NCBI GenBank assembly: GCA_042408595.1
Contig: JBHOQX010000003.1
Location: forward strand, 1-64,000
Source of the DNA: JBHOQX01 sp042408595
Lineage (GTDB): Bacteria > Chloroflexota > Chloroflexia > Chloroflexales > Roseiflexaceae
Direction of reading: 5' to 3'
DNA length: 64,000 bases
Positions 42,548 to 51,543 of this stretch are shown here, in pieces. Each line of letters opens with the position of its first letter. Position 1 is the stretch's first letter. The notes under the pieces are model-generated. The model was not told where the DNA came from, did no database searches, and was given only the letters and a program-made list of their open reading frames with translations. A program made the position numbers and the translations under genes.

Positions 42548-43474
42548 CTATGCCCGCGCCGGCCCCGCCCGCCCCCGCAGCCGCCGCCCCAACCAGCGGC
42601 CGAGCAGCACAAGCGGCAGCCAGACCGGCGTCCAGACCAGCAGGACAATGGCCAGGTTCGCCAGGTTCTGCGCCAGCGCCAGCAGGCTCGCCAGCGCGCC
42701 GCGCGCCACCGCCAGCGGCTGCCAGCCCCCCTCCTGCACCAGCGGCGTCACCGGAACCGGCAGGAGCGCGACCGTGATCGATGACAGCGCGGCGCTCTGC
42801 CTGAGGTACTGCATGCGCCCGGTGATCTGCTCGATCTGCCCCTGCACATCGGTCAGCGCGTTGTTCACCGCCAGCGCGTCCTCGACCTTCGCCGCCCGGT
42901 CGAGGAACGACTGGAGCCGGTCGCGCGTCGCCTGCAGGTTTTTCAGACGCGACTGGAGGTCGATATACTCTTCCGTCACGTCGTCGCCGCTGATCGTGCG
43001 CGCGAGCACCTTCTGTGCCAGCGCCTGCGCGCCGCTGAGCGCCTCGTCGAAGCGCGCCGCCGGGACGCGAAAGGTGATGTTCACGCTCATTGCGCGGTCG
43101 TCGCCGCTGCTTTCCGCCCGCACGACATAGCCGCCGAGCGCGGCGATCTTCGCCCGCAGCTCGGTCTCGGCCCGGCGCACATCGTCCACCTGGAGCGACA
43201 CCTGGGCATGTTTGACGATCAAGCGATCGGTCTGTGGCTGGGCCGAAGCCGCAGCCGGGCCGCTGCTGCCCTTGGTATCAAGTGCGGACCGCCCGCCGGC
43301 GGGCATTGCCTCGCCGCTGAGCGGGGGCGCGGCCATAGGGGCAGGCGCGGCGGTCGCGGCGGCCGTGGCGTTTTCGGTCGCCGCTCCGCCGCCAGCGCTC
43401 GGAGCGAACGTGCCGGCGCCACATGCCGCCAGCGCCAGCGCGGCCATGAGGGGGAGTGCCATGCGGAGCTTCAT
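42548..43474 (-). CDS. DUF4349 lipoprotein
   Basis: A 308-residue protein with GGAGG before ATG 43474. The N-terminus KLRMALPLMAALALAACGAG is a lipoprotein signal (LAAC lipobox). A low-complexity Ala/Pro linker leads to the DUF4349 domain (about 82-260): RLIVKHAQVSLQVDDVRRAE, VVRAESSG, ITFRVPAARFDEAL and TEEYIDLQSRLKNLQATRDRL with a coiled coil. A membrane helix near the C-terminus is followed by an Arg-rich tail. DUF4349 proteins are envelope proteins of unknown function. Confidence 0.88.
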   Translation of the reverse strand: MKLRMALPLMAALALAACGAGTFAPSAGGGAATENATAAATAAPAPMAAPPLSGEAMPAGGRSALDTKGSSGPAAASAQPQTDRLIVKHAQVSLQVDDVRRAETELRAKIAALGGYVVRAESSGDDRAMSVNITFRVPAARFDEALSGAQALAQKVLARTISGDDVTEEYIDLQSRLKNLQATRDRLQSFLDRAAKVEDALAVNNALTDVQGQIEQITGRMQYLRQSAALSSITVALLPVPVTPLVQEGGWQPLAVARGALASLLALAQNLANLAIVLLVWTPVWLPLVLLGRWLGRRLRGRAGPARA

Positions 43475-43743
43475 CGGGGGCCTCCGTGCGGTGAAGTGAT
43501 TGTTGCTGCCGTCATGACGGCTCGCGCGGCGTGTGTGTTCCGTGTGCGGCGCCAGTGGCGGCATACATCCACGAAACCTGCCTCGGCGCTTGCGCCCGAC
43601 ACACGCAGGCGGGCCTGGTGCGGCGGGCCGGGGCCTTGTGGCTCCTGGCGCGGAGCAGCGCACACTCTGTGGCGGATCGCCCGAACAGGCGTGCGACCGG
43701 CGCATATGGTATAATGACGCAGTAACGCACCAGAGAGGCACAA

Positions 43744-45543
43744 ATGGCATCCCAGGCGCTCTACCGGCGCTATCGCTCCCAAACCTTCGACGAGCTCATC
43801 GGCCAGGAGCATGTCGTTCGCACGCTGCGCAACGCGCTGGCGGAGGGGCGTCTCGGCCATGCGTACCTCTTCACCGGGCCGCGCGGCGTGGGGAAGACCA
43901 GCGTCGCCCGCCTGCTCGCCAAGGCCGTCAACTGCACCGCCGCCCCCGACCAGCGCCCGTGCGGCGTCTGCGCCTCGTGCCAGGAGATCGCCGAAGGGCG
44001 CTCGGTCGATGTGATCGAGCTCGACGCCGCCTCGCACACCAGCGTCGAAGATGCGCGCGAGATCATCGAGCGGGTGCAATTCCGCCCGACGAACGGCGCC
44101 TACAAGGTCTACATCATCGACGAGGCGCATATGCTCTCGACGGCGGCCTTCAACGCGCTGCTGAAGACGCTGGAGGAGCCGCCGGCCCACGCGCTCTTCA
44201 TTCTGGCGACGACCGAAGTGCACAAGGTGCCGCAGACGATCCGCTCGCGCTGCCAGTTTTTCTCGTTCAGCCGCCATACCGTCGCCCGCACCGCTGCGCA
44301 CCTGCGCGATGTGGCGACGCGCGAGGGGGTCACGCTGGAGGCCGGCGTGGCGGAGGCGCTGGCCCGCGCGGCCACCGGCAGCCTGCGTGATGCCCTCGGC
44401 ATGCTCGACCAGTTGATGGCCTACGGTGGCGGGACGATCACGCTGGCGCAGGTCAACAGCCTGATCGGCGCGACGGCCGCGCAGGAGGTGAGCGCGCTGG
44501 TGCAGGCGTTGCTCGACGGCGACACCGGCGCCGGGCTGCGGGTGGTAGCCGCCGTCGCCGAACAGGGCGCTGATCTGCGTCAGTTCGCCCGCGATGTGGT
44601 CGAGCGGCTCCGAGCGCTGCTGCTGCTGAAGGCCGGCGGCGACGCCGGGCTGCTGGACGCCGGCGAGGATGATCTGGCCGCTCTCCAGGCCCAGGCATCC
44701 CAGGCCGACCTCGAAGCCCTGCTGCGCTGGACGAAGCTCTTCAGCGGGCTGGATGTCCAGCTTCGCGCCGCCGCCATTCCGCAGCTTCCGGTCGAGCTGG
44801 CGGTGGTCGAGGCTCTGACGGCCGACCGGCCGCCAGTGGACGACGGAGGGCGGCGAGCGGTCGCCGATCACCGACAATCGCCCGCCGCCCACCGCCCGCC
44901 GCCCACCGCCCACCAGCCGCCACTCGCCGCCGCTGCGCCGCCGGCCCATGCCGGGGCTGCCGGCCAGCATGGGGCTGCGGACACGCCGCATGTTGCCCCG
45001 GAACTGGCGGCGAGCGCGCCGCCTCGGCTCGGCCTGGCGGCGGAAACGCCGCTCGCCGTGCAGGAGGAAGCCGCGGTGCCCCGGCCGGGCGTGGAGCTGC
45101 GCCGCGCCGAGGCCGTGCCGGATGACGGCGAGATCGCCCATGAGAACGCCGCCGCCGCCGCGCTGGAGCAGGTCGAGGCGGTCTGGCCGGCCCTGCTGAG
45201 CGACCTGCGGGTGCGCGACAAGATGCTGCTGGCCCTGCTGAACAGCGGTGTGCGCCCAGTGGAGGCGCAGGGCAACACGGTCACGCTGGAGGTCGTCAGC
45301 GATTTCCTGCTCAACAAGCTGAACCAGCCGAATGCCCGGCGGGTTGTTGAGGACCTGCTGAGCAAGCATATGCGCGGGCGCTATGCCATCCAGTGCGTGG
45401 TGAAGGAGCAGCGCCGTGACAGCCCGAACAAGCTGCGCGAGCAGATCCGCAACGCGCGGAAGGACCCGCTTGTCAAAGCCGCGATCAATATTTTCGATGC
45501 CGATGTCATCGCCGTCGACAACGGAGAGGAGACCGCCCCATGA
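43744..45543 (+). CDS. dnaX: DNA polymerase III subunit gamma/tau
   Basis: A 599-residue clamp-loader subunit. Walker A GPRGVGKT (45-52), zinc cysteines C64, C73, C76, C79, and IIDEAH (125-129) identify DnaX. A TATAAT at 43710-43715 lies upstream. After the collar domain a linker at residues 359-398 (DNA 44818-44935), rich in Arg, Pro and His, is encoded by low-complexity GGACGACGG/CCGCCCACC DNA like that seen between genes. The C-terminus has a tau-like domain. No A-rich slippery site for a programmed frameshift is visible. The stop overlaps the ybaB start. Confidence 0.95.
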   Translation: MASQALYRRYRSQTFDELIGQEHVVRTLRNALAEGRLGHAYLFTGPRGVGKTSVARLLAKAVNCTAAPDQRPCGVCASCQEIAEGRSVDVIELDAASHTSVEDAREIIERVQFRPTNGAYKVYIIDEAHMLSTAAFNALLKTLEEPPAHALFILATTEVHKVPQTIRSRCQFFSFSRHTVARTAAHLRDVATREGVTLEAGVAEALARAATGSLRDALGMLDQLMAYGGGTITLAQVNSLIGATAAQEVSALVQALLDGDTGAGLRVVAAVAEQGADLRQFARDVVERLRALLLLKAGGDAGLLDAGEDDLAALQAQASQADLEALLRWTKLFSGLDVQLRAAAIPQLPVELAVVEALTADRPPVDDGGRRAVADHRQSPAAHRPPPTAHQPPLAAAAPPAHAGAAGQHGAADTPHVAPELAASAPPRLGLAAETPLAVQEEAAVPRPGVELRRAEAVPDDGEIAHENAAAAALEQVEAVWPALLSDLRVRDKMLLALLNSGVRPVEAQGNTVTLEVVSDFLLNKLNQPNARRVVEDLLSKHMRGRYAIQCVVKEQRRDSPNKLREQIRNARKDPLVKAAINIFDADVIAVDNGEETAP

Positions 45544-45851
45544 ACCGGCAAATGCAGCAGATGCTCCAGCAGGCGCAGAAGATGCAGCAGCAGATGGCGA
45601 AGATCCAGGAAGAGCTGGGGAAGGAGACAGTCGAAGGCAAGGCCGGGAGCTATGTCACCGTCACTATGAACGGGCACCGCGAGGTAACCGGCATCACACT
45701 GGCGCCGGAGGTCGTCGATCCGGACGACATCGAGACGCTGCAGGACCTGATCATGGCGGCGATCGACGACGCCAGCAAAAAGGCGGCGGCCCTCGCCGAG
45801 GAGCGTCTGGGGCCGCTCACCGGCGGGTTGAAGGTGCCCGGACTCTTCTGA
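45540..45851 (+). CDS. YbaB/EbfC family nucleoid-associated protein
   Basis: A 103-residue protein starting in an ATGA overlap with dnaX. The N-terminal helix QMQQMLQQAQKMQQQMAKIQ, the strand SYVTVTMNGHREVTGI and VVDPDDIETLQDLIMAAIDDA are textbook for the family, which binds DNA as a dimer. The dnaX-ybaB-recR order is widely conserved. Confidence 0.95.
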   Translation: MNRQMQQMLQQAQKMQQQMAKIQEELGKETVEGKAGSYVTVTMNGHREVTGITLAPEVVDPDDIETLQDLIMAAIDDASKKAAALAEERLGPLTGGLKVPGLF

Positions 45852-46114
45852 CGTTCAATGTGCAACGGGCAGAGCTCAACAGCACCTAACCGCTCAACCT
45901 CAGGATGTACCTGCCCGCCCGCGGCGCGGGAGATAGGAAGGCTTACAGGGGCAGGTTGTTCCGCCGAGGCGGCCGGGCGCCCGCGGCCCTCCCCCTACCC
46001 TCCCTCCCACCCTGGGAGGGGGCAGCGGTGGGGCGTGCTGGCACCGAGCAAGCGCAAACACACCTCCCCCCGAAAGTCGACGTTGCAGGTTGAACGCTGT
46101 ATATTGGCGATGGT

Positions 46115-46732
46115 ATGAGCAATGGATTCGACAATCAGGTGCTGATCGAGCCGGTGGCGCGGCTGATCGAAGAGCTCGGCAAGCTGCCGGGCGTCGGCCC
46201 GAAGACTGCCTCGCGCCTTACCTTCTTCCTGCTGCGCGCGCCGGAGGAGCTGTCGCGCTCGCTCGCCGAGTCGCTGCTGGCGTTGAAGGAACATGTGCGC
46301 TTCTGCACACGCTGCCACAATATCGCCACCGGCGATCTGTGCGCGATCTGCGCCAGCCCGGCCCGCGACCAGACGACCGTCTGCGTCGTCGAGGAGCCGC
46401 TGGATGTGCTGGCGGTCGAACGCACCGGGGTGTACCGCGGCGTCTATCACGTGCTCCACGGGCGAATCGCGCCGCTCGAAGGGATCAACCGCGAGGATAT
46501 CCATTTCGATGAGCTGATCGACCGGGTGCGCAGCGAGCCGATCCAGGAGGTCATCCTGGCTACGAACCCGAACCTGGAGGGCGAGGCGACTGCGTTTCAC
46601 CTGCATCGCGCGCTGGTCCCGCTCGGCGTGCGCGTGACCCGGTTGGCGCGTGGGCTGCCGACCGGCGGCGACCTGGAGTGGGCCGATCCCGCGACGCTCG
46701 GCTCGTCGCTCGAAGGGCGGCGCGAGTTTTAG
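46115..46732 (+). CDS. recR: Recombination protein RecR
   Basis: A 205-residue protein with the usual RecR length. Order: HhH motif LGKLPGVGPKTASRL, zinc site CTRCHNIATGDLCAIC, Toprim domain VCVVEEPLDVLAVERTGVYRGVYHVLHG, and NLEGEATAFHLHRAL. It loads RecA at gaps with RecO/RecF. A TATATT box lies about 12-17 bp before the ATG and there is no Shine-Dalgarno, so the transcript may have a very short leader. The 260-bp gap after ybaB contains CCTCCCACCCTGGGAGGG-type repeat DNA. Confidence 0.96.
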   Translation: MSNGFDNQVLIEPVARLIEELGKLPGVGPKTASRLTFFLLRAPEELSRSLAESLLALKEHVRFCTRCHNIATGDLCAICASPARDQTTVCVVEEPLDVLAVERTGVYRGVYHVLHGRIAPLEGINREDIHFDELIDRVRSEPIQEVILATNPNLEGEATAFHLHRALVPLGVRVTRLARGLPTGGDLEWADPATLGSSLEGRREF

Positions 46733-46840
46733 ACGTTCAGCGTTCAGCGTTCGCAGTGTAGCGTGCAACGTTTCGAGGGCGGCATGCCAACACGTCAACC
46801 GTTGCCGTTTGACCGCTGACCTCCGTGGAATGAGTAGGCC

Positions 46841-48403
46841 ATGACCGCACCACGCATGAGCGGCATTCTGCTGCATCCGACCTCGCTCCCCGGCCGCTGG
46901 GGGATCGGCGATCTCGGCCCCTCGGCCCGCGCCTTCGCCGATTTCCTGGGCGCCGCCGGCCAGCGGCTGTGGCAGGTGATGCCGCTCGGCCCCACCGGCT
47001 ATGGCGACTCGCCCTACCAGTGTTTCTCGGCCTTCGCCGGCAATCCGCTGCTCGTCAGCCCGGATGATCTGTTGGTGGACGGCCTGCTGGCGGCGGCGGA
47101 TCTGGCCGACATCCCACCGTTTCCCGACGGGCACGTGGACTATGGCGCGGTCATCCCGGCCAGGCAGGCGATTCTGCGCCGATCGTTCGCCCGCTTTCAG
47201 GCCGGGTCGACAGATGGGCAGCGCGCTGCACTGGCGGCGTTTCGCGAGGCGGCGCGCGCCTGGCTGCCGGATTATGCGCTCTTCGCCGCGCTCAAGGAGG
47301 CCCACGGCGGCGCCAGCTGGAACACCTGGGAGCGGCCGATCGCTCGTCACGAGCTGGCGGCAGTGCGCGAATGGCAGGCGCGTCTGGCCGATGAGATCGC
47401 CTACCACGAATATGTGCAGTTCCTCTTCGCCACACAGTGGCGCCGGCTGAAGGCCTACGCCAACGAGCGCGACATCCGCATCATGGGCGACATCCCGATC
47501 TTCGTCGCCTACGACAGCGCCGATGTCTGGGCGCACCCGGATCTCTTTGAACTCGATGATGACGGCGCCCCGACGGTCGTCGCCGGCGTGCCGCCGGACT
47601 ACTTCAGCGCCACCGGGCAGCGCTGGGGCAATCCGCTCTATCGCTGGGATGTGCTGGCGCAACGCGGTTACGGCTGGTGGATCGAGCGCTTCCGCGCCAC
47701 CTTCGCACTGGTGGATGTCGCGCGGATCGATCACTTTCGCGGCTTCGCCGCCTACTGGGAGGTGCCGGCGGATGCGGAGACCGCGATCAACGGCCGCTGG
47801 GTGTTGGGGCCGGGCGCGGCGCTCTTCGAGGCGGTCGAGGCGGCGCTCGGCGCTCTGCCGATTATCGCCGAGGACCTGGGCGTGATCACGCCAGACGTGG
47901 TGGCGCTGCGCGACCGCCTCGGCTTTCCCGGTATGCGAATCCTCCAGTTCGCCTGGAGCGGCGACCCAGACGACCCGTACCTGCCGCACAACTTTGTGCC
48001 GCACTGCGTGGTCTACACCGGCACGCACGACAACGACACGACCCTCGGCTGGTGGCAGAGCGCGCCGGAGTACGAGCGCCAGCGGGTGCAACTCTACCTG
48101 GGGCGCGACGGCAGCGATATCTCGTGGGATTTCATCCGGCTGGCGCTGGCGTCGGTCGCGGAGCTGGCGATCATTCCGCTACAGGATGTGCTCAAACTCG
48201 GCAACGAAGCGCGGATGAACACGCCGGGGCTGGCCGGAGGCAACTGGAGCTGGCGTTTCCACGAGGGCCAGCTCGACCCCGACGTCGCCGGACGGCTGCG
48301 GCTGCTCACCGGGCTGTACGGACGGCTCAAGCCCGGCCCGAAGCCGCCTGCCACCCATCCCGACGCGGTCCAGGCGGCGAAGTACCATCCGGTGCCGCGC
48401 TGA
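46841..48403 (+). CDS. malQ: 4-alpha-glucanotransferase (GH77)
   Basis: A 520-residue amylomaltase. N-terminal SGILLHPTSLPGRWGIGDLG, then GDIPIFVAYDSADVW, the nucleophile region RIDHFRGF, the acid/base region IIAEDLGVITPDV and YTGTHDNDTT are all present. It transfers alpha-1,4-glucan segments between maltodextrins in glycogen and maltose metabolism. The 108-bp gap before it contains TTCAGCGTTCAGCGTTCGCAG-like repeats (shortened here) and no clear promoter. Confidence 0.96.
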   Translation: MTAPRMSGILLHPTSLPGRWGIGDLGPSARAFADFLGAAGQRLWQVMPLGPTGYGDSPYQCFSAFAGNPLLVSPDDLLVDGLLAAADLADIPPFPDGHVDYGAVIPARQAILRRSFARFQAGSTDGQRAALAAFREAARAWLPDYALFAALKEAHGGASWNTWERPIARHELAAVREWQARLADEIAYHEYVQFLFATQWRRLKAYANERDIRIMGDIPIFVAYDSADVWAHPDLFELDDDGAPTVVAGVPPDYFSATGQRWGNPLYRWDVLAQRGYGWWIERFRATFALVDVARIDHFRGFAAYWEVPADAETAINGRWVLGPGAALFEAVEAALGALPIIAEDLGVITPDVVALRDRLGFPGMRILQFAWSGDPDDPYLPHNFVPHCVVYTGTHDNDTTLGWWQSAPEYERQRVQLYLGRDGSDISWDFIRLALASVAELAIIPLQDVLKLGNEARMNTPGLAGGNWSWRFHEGQLDPDVAGRLRLLTGLYGRLKPGPKPPATHPDAVQAAKYHPVPR

Positions 48404-48443
48404 ACCAGCGACCACGGCCGCACGTGATGTCGAACAACCGATC

Positions 48444-48935
48444 TTGCAAACGGATGCCAGCGGCGCGCCGGTGCGCCTCGAATACGTTCGCGGGCGCACG
48501 AAATGGGAAGCTTCGCCGGACAGCCGTCACCAGAAGGCCGTCCAACGGATCGAGCGCGCGATCGCGCGGCACGGCGGCCCAAATGGCGGTGGATGCGGCT
48601 GCTTCACGCTCACCGATGTGCTGATCCGGTTCAACGACCCAGACCGCTCGCTCACGCGCCCGGATATCGCGGTGTTCTGCGAAGAGCCACCCGACGGCGA
48701 TCAGGCGCTGGAGAGCGTTCCCGCAGCGGTGATCGAAGTGCTGAGCGTCGGGGATGAAGAGAAGGATCTGGGCGACGTCGGCGCGCCGTTTTATATCGCC
48801 GCAGGGGTCGCCGACGTGCTGGTCATCCATCCCTGCGGCGGGCAGGTTCTGCACTATCGGGCCGAACAGCCGCCGCCCACCTCTCAAGCGCCTGTGACGC
48901 TCGACCTGAGCTGCGGCTGCCGGGTGGCGCTCTGA
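48444..48935 (+). CDS. Uma2 family (DUF820) nuclease-fold protein, shortened N-terminus
   Basis: A 163-residue frame starting at TTG 48444. The Uma2 core is visible: LTDVLIRF, RPDIAVFCEEPP and SVPAAVIEVLSVGDEEKDLGD, holding the D-x(n)-E-x-L/K positions of the restriction-endonuclease-like fold, where the final Lys of ExK is replaced by Ser (EVLS). The usual N-terminal 20-30 residues are short or missing. Uma2 genes are very numerous in Cyanobacteria and Chloroflexota; their role is unclear. Confidence 0.75.
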   Translation: MQTDASGAPVRLEYVRGRTKWEASPDSRHQKAVQRIERAIARHGGPNGGGCGCFTLTDVLIRFNDPDRSLTRPDIAVFCEEPPDGDQALESVPAAVIEVLSVGDEEKDLGDVGAPFYIAAGVADVLVIHPCGGQVLHYRAEQPPPTSQAPVTLDLSCGCRVAL

Positions 48936-49441
48936 CCGTGCCTTTCCCCCCTCACACCTCTTGGCCGGGATGCAGGCCGGATTCACCCCGCCGTATCGTC
49001 TCCGCGATCGCCGCCAGCCTGTCCGGGGAGGTCGTGCCGGGGACAGCCCAGCGACCGGCCAGCCCGCGTAGGGTCGGCGCTTCGCCGCGCAAGCGGCTGA
49101 GCGGCCGCTCGGACAGCGCCCGCTGGATCAGCGCGCGTTGCGCCGGTGTGGCTGCGGCGCCCGCCAGATGGCGTCTTGCTCTGCCCTTCGGGCTGAGCCC
49201 TCAGGACGAAGCCCACGCGCCCTTGGCCGGCCGGGTCGGGCTGGTGCGCCCGCACGCCCATCCTGGCCGGGCGTCGCCGTGAGCTCAGCCGAACAGTTGC
49301 GACGCGGCCGTTGTGACCACCACGCGGTAATGTTGCCCGTCTCGTGGGCCGTCTGCGCGATCAGCAGCACCGGGTCCCCTGCTGATGTCCTCCGTCGTCT
49401 GTTTTTCGCAACATGGTACAATCATACACTCGCGTTGCAGC
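48936..49441. other. Gap with probable toxin-antitoxin debris
   Basis: On the minus strand, about 49390-49290 reads DPVLLIAQTAHETGNI in one frame and VVVTTAASQLFG in another, like the C-terminal part of a PIN-domain toxin. About 49190-48953 reads QRALIQRALSERPLSRLRGEAPTLRGLAGRW and on to a stop with no family resemblance. Neither has a start or ribosome binding site. A TACAAT box at about 49415-49420 probably serves the DUF6062 gene. Confidence 0.4.
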
Positions 49442-50152
49442 ATGAGGCAGCCTGTGCCACCCGATCCCCGCACCCGCGACGATCTGCTCGATGCCATGCG
49501 CCTCGGCGCGTGCCCGTTGTGTGTGCTGGTCGAACGGATCGAGCGCCGGGCGGTCGATATGTTCCTATACGAAGAAGTGAACGACATCGGGCGGCGCGAC
49601 GCGCTGCGGGCCAGCCGCGGCCTCTGCCTACACCACACCGAAATGCTGGCCGAGGGGCGTAGCGCGCTCGGCATCGCGATCGTCAGCCGCGACATCCTGC
49701 GGGCGATGACCGCCGAGCTGGAGGCGGTCGCGACCTCCGACGGCGGCTGGCTGCGCGTGCTGGAAGGGCCTGGTCCGCGCGCGGCGACGCGGATCGAGCC
49801 GCAGGCCGGCTGCCCGATGTGCGCCGAGCGCCCGCGGATCGAAGCGCCGCTGATCCTCGGCCTGCTGCAAAACCTCGGCGACGAGGCGTTCGCCGCGGCC
49901 TACGACGAGTCCGGCGGCCTGTGCCGCGTCCACCTCGCCGCCACGTTGCGCGCCGCCGACGCCGCGACCGCGCGCAGCCTCGCCGCGCGGCAGGCAATGG
50001 TCTGGCGGCGGCTGGAGGCGCTGCTGGACGAGTTCATCCGTAAACAGGACTACCGTTACCAGCGCGAGCCGCTCACCGGGCCGGAACGCGATGTCTGGCG
50101 GCGGGCGCTGCAACTGACCAGCGGCTGGTACGCGCCGCGCCGCGATGACTAG
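49442..50152 (+). CDS. DUF6062 family protein
   Basis: A 236-residue protein starting at ATG 49442, about 20 bp after a TACAAT box, with only a weak ribosome binding site. Two similar halves each carry a cysteine/histidine group: CPLCVLVERIERR ... GLCLHHTEML and GCPMCAERPRIE ... GLCRVHLAAT, suggesting two zinc sites or a buried Cys/His cluster. Arg-rich helices and a C-terminal GPERDVWRRALQLTSGW follow. DUF6062 proteins occur in Chloroflexota, Firmicutes and Actinobacteria; function unknown. Confidence 0.85.
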   Translation: MRQPVPPDPRTRDDLLDAMRLGACPLCVLVERIERRAVDMFLYEEVNDIGRRDALRASRGLCLHHTEMLAEGRSALGIAIVSRDILRAMTAELEAVATSDGGWLRVLEGPGPRAATRIEPQAGCPMCAERPRIEAPLILGLLQNLGDEAFAAAYDESGGLCRVHLAATLRAADAATARSLAARQAMVWRRLEALLDEFIRKQDYRYQREPLTGPERDVWRRALQLTSGWYAPRRDD

Positions 50153-50175
50153 CGTGCAACGTTCTAAGAAGCTGC

Positions 50176-50278
50176 CTGCAACGGGGAGGTGTGGCGGGCG
50201 CAGCCGCCGACCGTGCGGCGGCGGAGGATGGCGTCTGGGGGCCGGCGGCCCGCAGCACCCCCGCTGGGAGCGTTGCAG
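50176..50278. repeat. Palindromic repeat bounded by CTGCAACG/CGTTGCAG, copy 1 (103 bp)
   Basis: The ends CTGCAACG and CGTTGCAG are perfect 8-bp inverted repeats. The left part continues GGGAGGTGTGGCGGGC and the right part GATGGCGTCTGGGGG...CACCCCCGCTGGG. Both parts are nearly identical to those of the 146-bp element at 59912-60057. No coding capacity is evident. Size and ends fit a MITE-like or REP-like non-autonomous element. Confidence 0.85.
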
Positions 50279-50361
50279 ACAGCCTCTAAGTTTTGAGGGC
50301 TCCCTGTTGCATTCTGCGTATTGCACTTGACGCTTGACACGCTCGCATCTGGCTTCTCACC

Positions 50362-51543
50362 ATGCTCCAACTCTTCCGCAACCGCCTGTTCCTGGCCGTT
50401 ACCGCCGGGCACTTCGCCATCGACATCCTCAACAGCCTCGGCCCGGTGCTGCTGGCGGCGCTCTCGGCGCCGCTCGCGCTGCGCAACAGCCAGATCGGGC
50501 TGGCGCTCACTCTCTACACCTTCGCCGGCTCGCTCACCCAGCCGCTGTTCGGCTATGCCTCGGACCGCTTTTTGCGCGCGGCGCGCCTTGCCGGCCTCGG
50601 AGTCGGCTGGACGGCGCTGTGCTTCCTGGCCGTCGCCTTCGCGCCGGGCTGGGCCGTCCTGCTGCCGTTCTTCCTGCTGGCGTCGTTCGGCTCGGCGTTG
50701 TTCCACCCGATCGGCACGATGAGCGCGGCCGCGGTGCACCGGGCGCGGGCCGGCAGCGCCACGGCGATCTTCTTCTTCTGCGGCCAGCTCGGCCTGGCGC
50801 TCGGCCCCCTGCTGGGCGGGCTGCTGTTCGGTGTGGCCGGCGCGGCCGGCATCCTGCCGCTCGCGCTCTTCGCGCTGCTGCCCGCGGTCATGCTGCTGAC
50901 AGCCCCGGACGCGCCCCGGCTCCCTGCGACGCCCGGGGCCGCGCGCCGCGCCGCGGCCCACGCCACGGCTGCCGCGATCATCGCCTTTGTCGCGCTCGTG
51001 GCGCTGCGCTCGACCATCCAGGCCGCCTACAGCGCCTTCCTGCCCAAGCTCTTCGCCGACCGCGGCTGGGACCCGGTCTGGTACGGCGCGCTGGCCGGGA
51101 CATTCATGCTCGCCGCGGCGGTCGGAAACGTGGTGACCGGCGATGTCGCCGACCGCCTCGGCATGCGCGCCGCCACGGTCTGGCCGCTGCTGCTCGGTGT
51201 GCCGGCCGGGCTGCTCTGTCTGTGGACGCCGACGCCCGCATTGGCCTTCGGCGGCTGCGCCCTGGCCGGCCTGCTGATCGGCGGCCAGCACAGCGTCCTG
51301 GTGGTCCACGCGCAGCGCCTGCTGCCGACCGGGCAGGGGTTCGCCGCCGGGCTGATCCTCGGCTTCACCTTCGCTGCCGGAGGGATCGGCACCTGGCTGG
51401 GAGGTGTCGCCGCCGATGCGGTGGGGCTGTTGCCGGTGATGCAGGCGATCACGCTGCTCGGCCTGCCGGCCGCGGCCCTGGCGCTGACCCTGCCGGGGCG
51501 GCCCGCGCCGGCGCCGGCGGCTCAGCCGGCGGCGGGGGATTGA
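50362..51543 (+). CDS. MFS transporter, fosmidomycin-resistance (Fsr)-like
   Basis: A 393-residue protein with about twelve membrane segments. The opening AVTAGHFAIDILNSLGPVLLAALSAPLALRNSQIGLALTLY and FGYASDRF are typical of the Fsr group. A second half, SAFLPKLFADRGWDPVWYG and GDVADRLGMRA, is also present. The gene lacks a clear Shine-Dalgarno; TTGACG and TTGACA occur at about 50325-50340 but no -10 is convincing. Export of small drugs or metabolites is inferred from the family. Confidence 0.88.
   Translation: MLQLFRNRLFLAVTAGHFAIDILNSLGPVLLAALSAPLALRNSQIGLALTLYTFAGSLTQPLFGYASDRFLRAARLAGLGVGWTALCFLAVAFAPGWAVLLPFFLLASFGSALFHPIGTMSAAAVHRARAGSATAIFFFCGQLGLALGPLLGGLLFGVAGAAGILPLALFALLPAVMLLTAPDAPRLPATPGAARRAAAHATAAAIIAFVALVALRSTIQAAYSAFLPKLFADRGWDPVWYGALAGTFMLAAAVGNVVTGDVADRLGMRAATVWPLLLGVPAGLLCLWTPTPALAFGGCALAGLLIGGQHSVLVVHAQRLLPTGQGFAAGLILGFTFAAGGIGTWLGGVAADAVGLLPVMQAITLLGLPAAALALTLPGRPAPAPAAQPAAGD

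Noticed and set aside
43744..45543. Programmed frameshift in dnaX producing a short gamma form
   Set aside because: No A6/A7-type slippery heptamer followed by a stem-loop was found.
45985..46030. Intrinsic terminator after ybaB
   Set aside because: CCTCCCACCCTGGGAGGG is palindromic but has no T-run and resembles repeat DNA present in other gaps.
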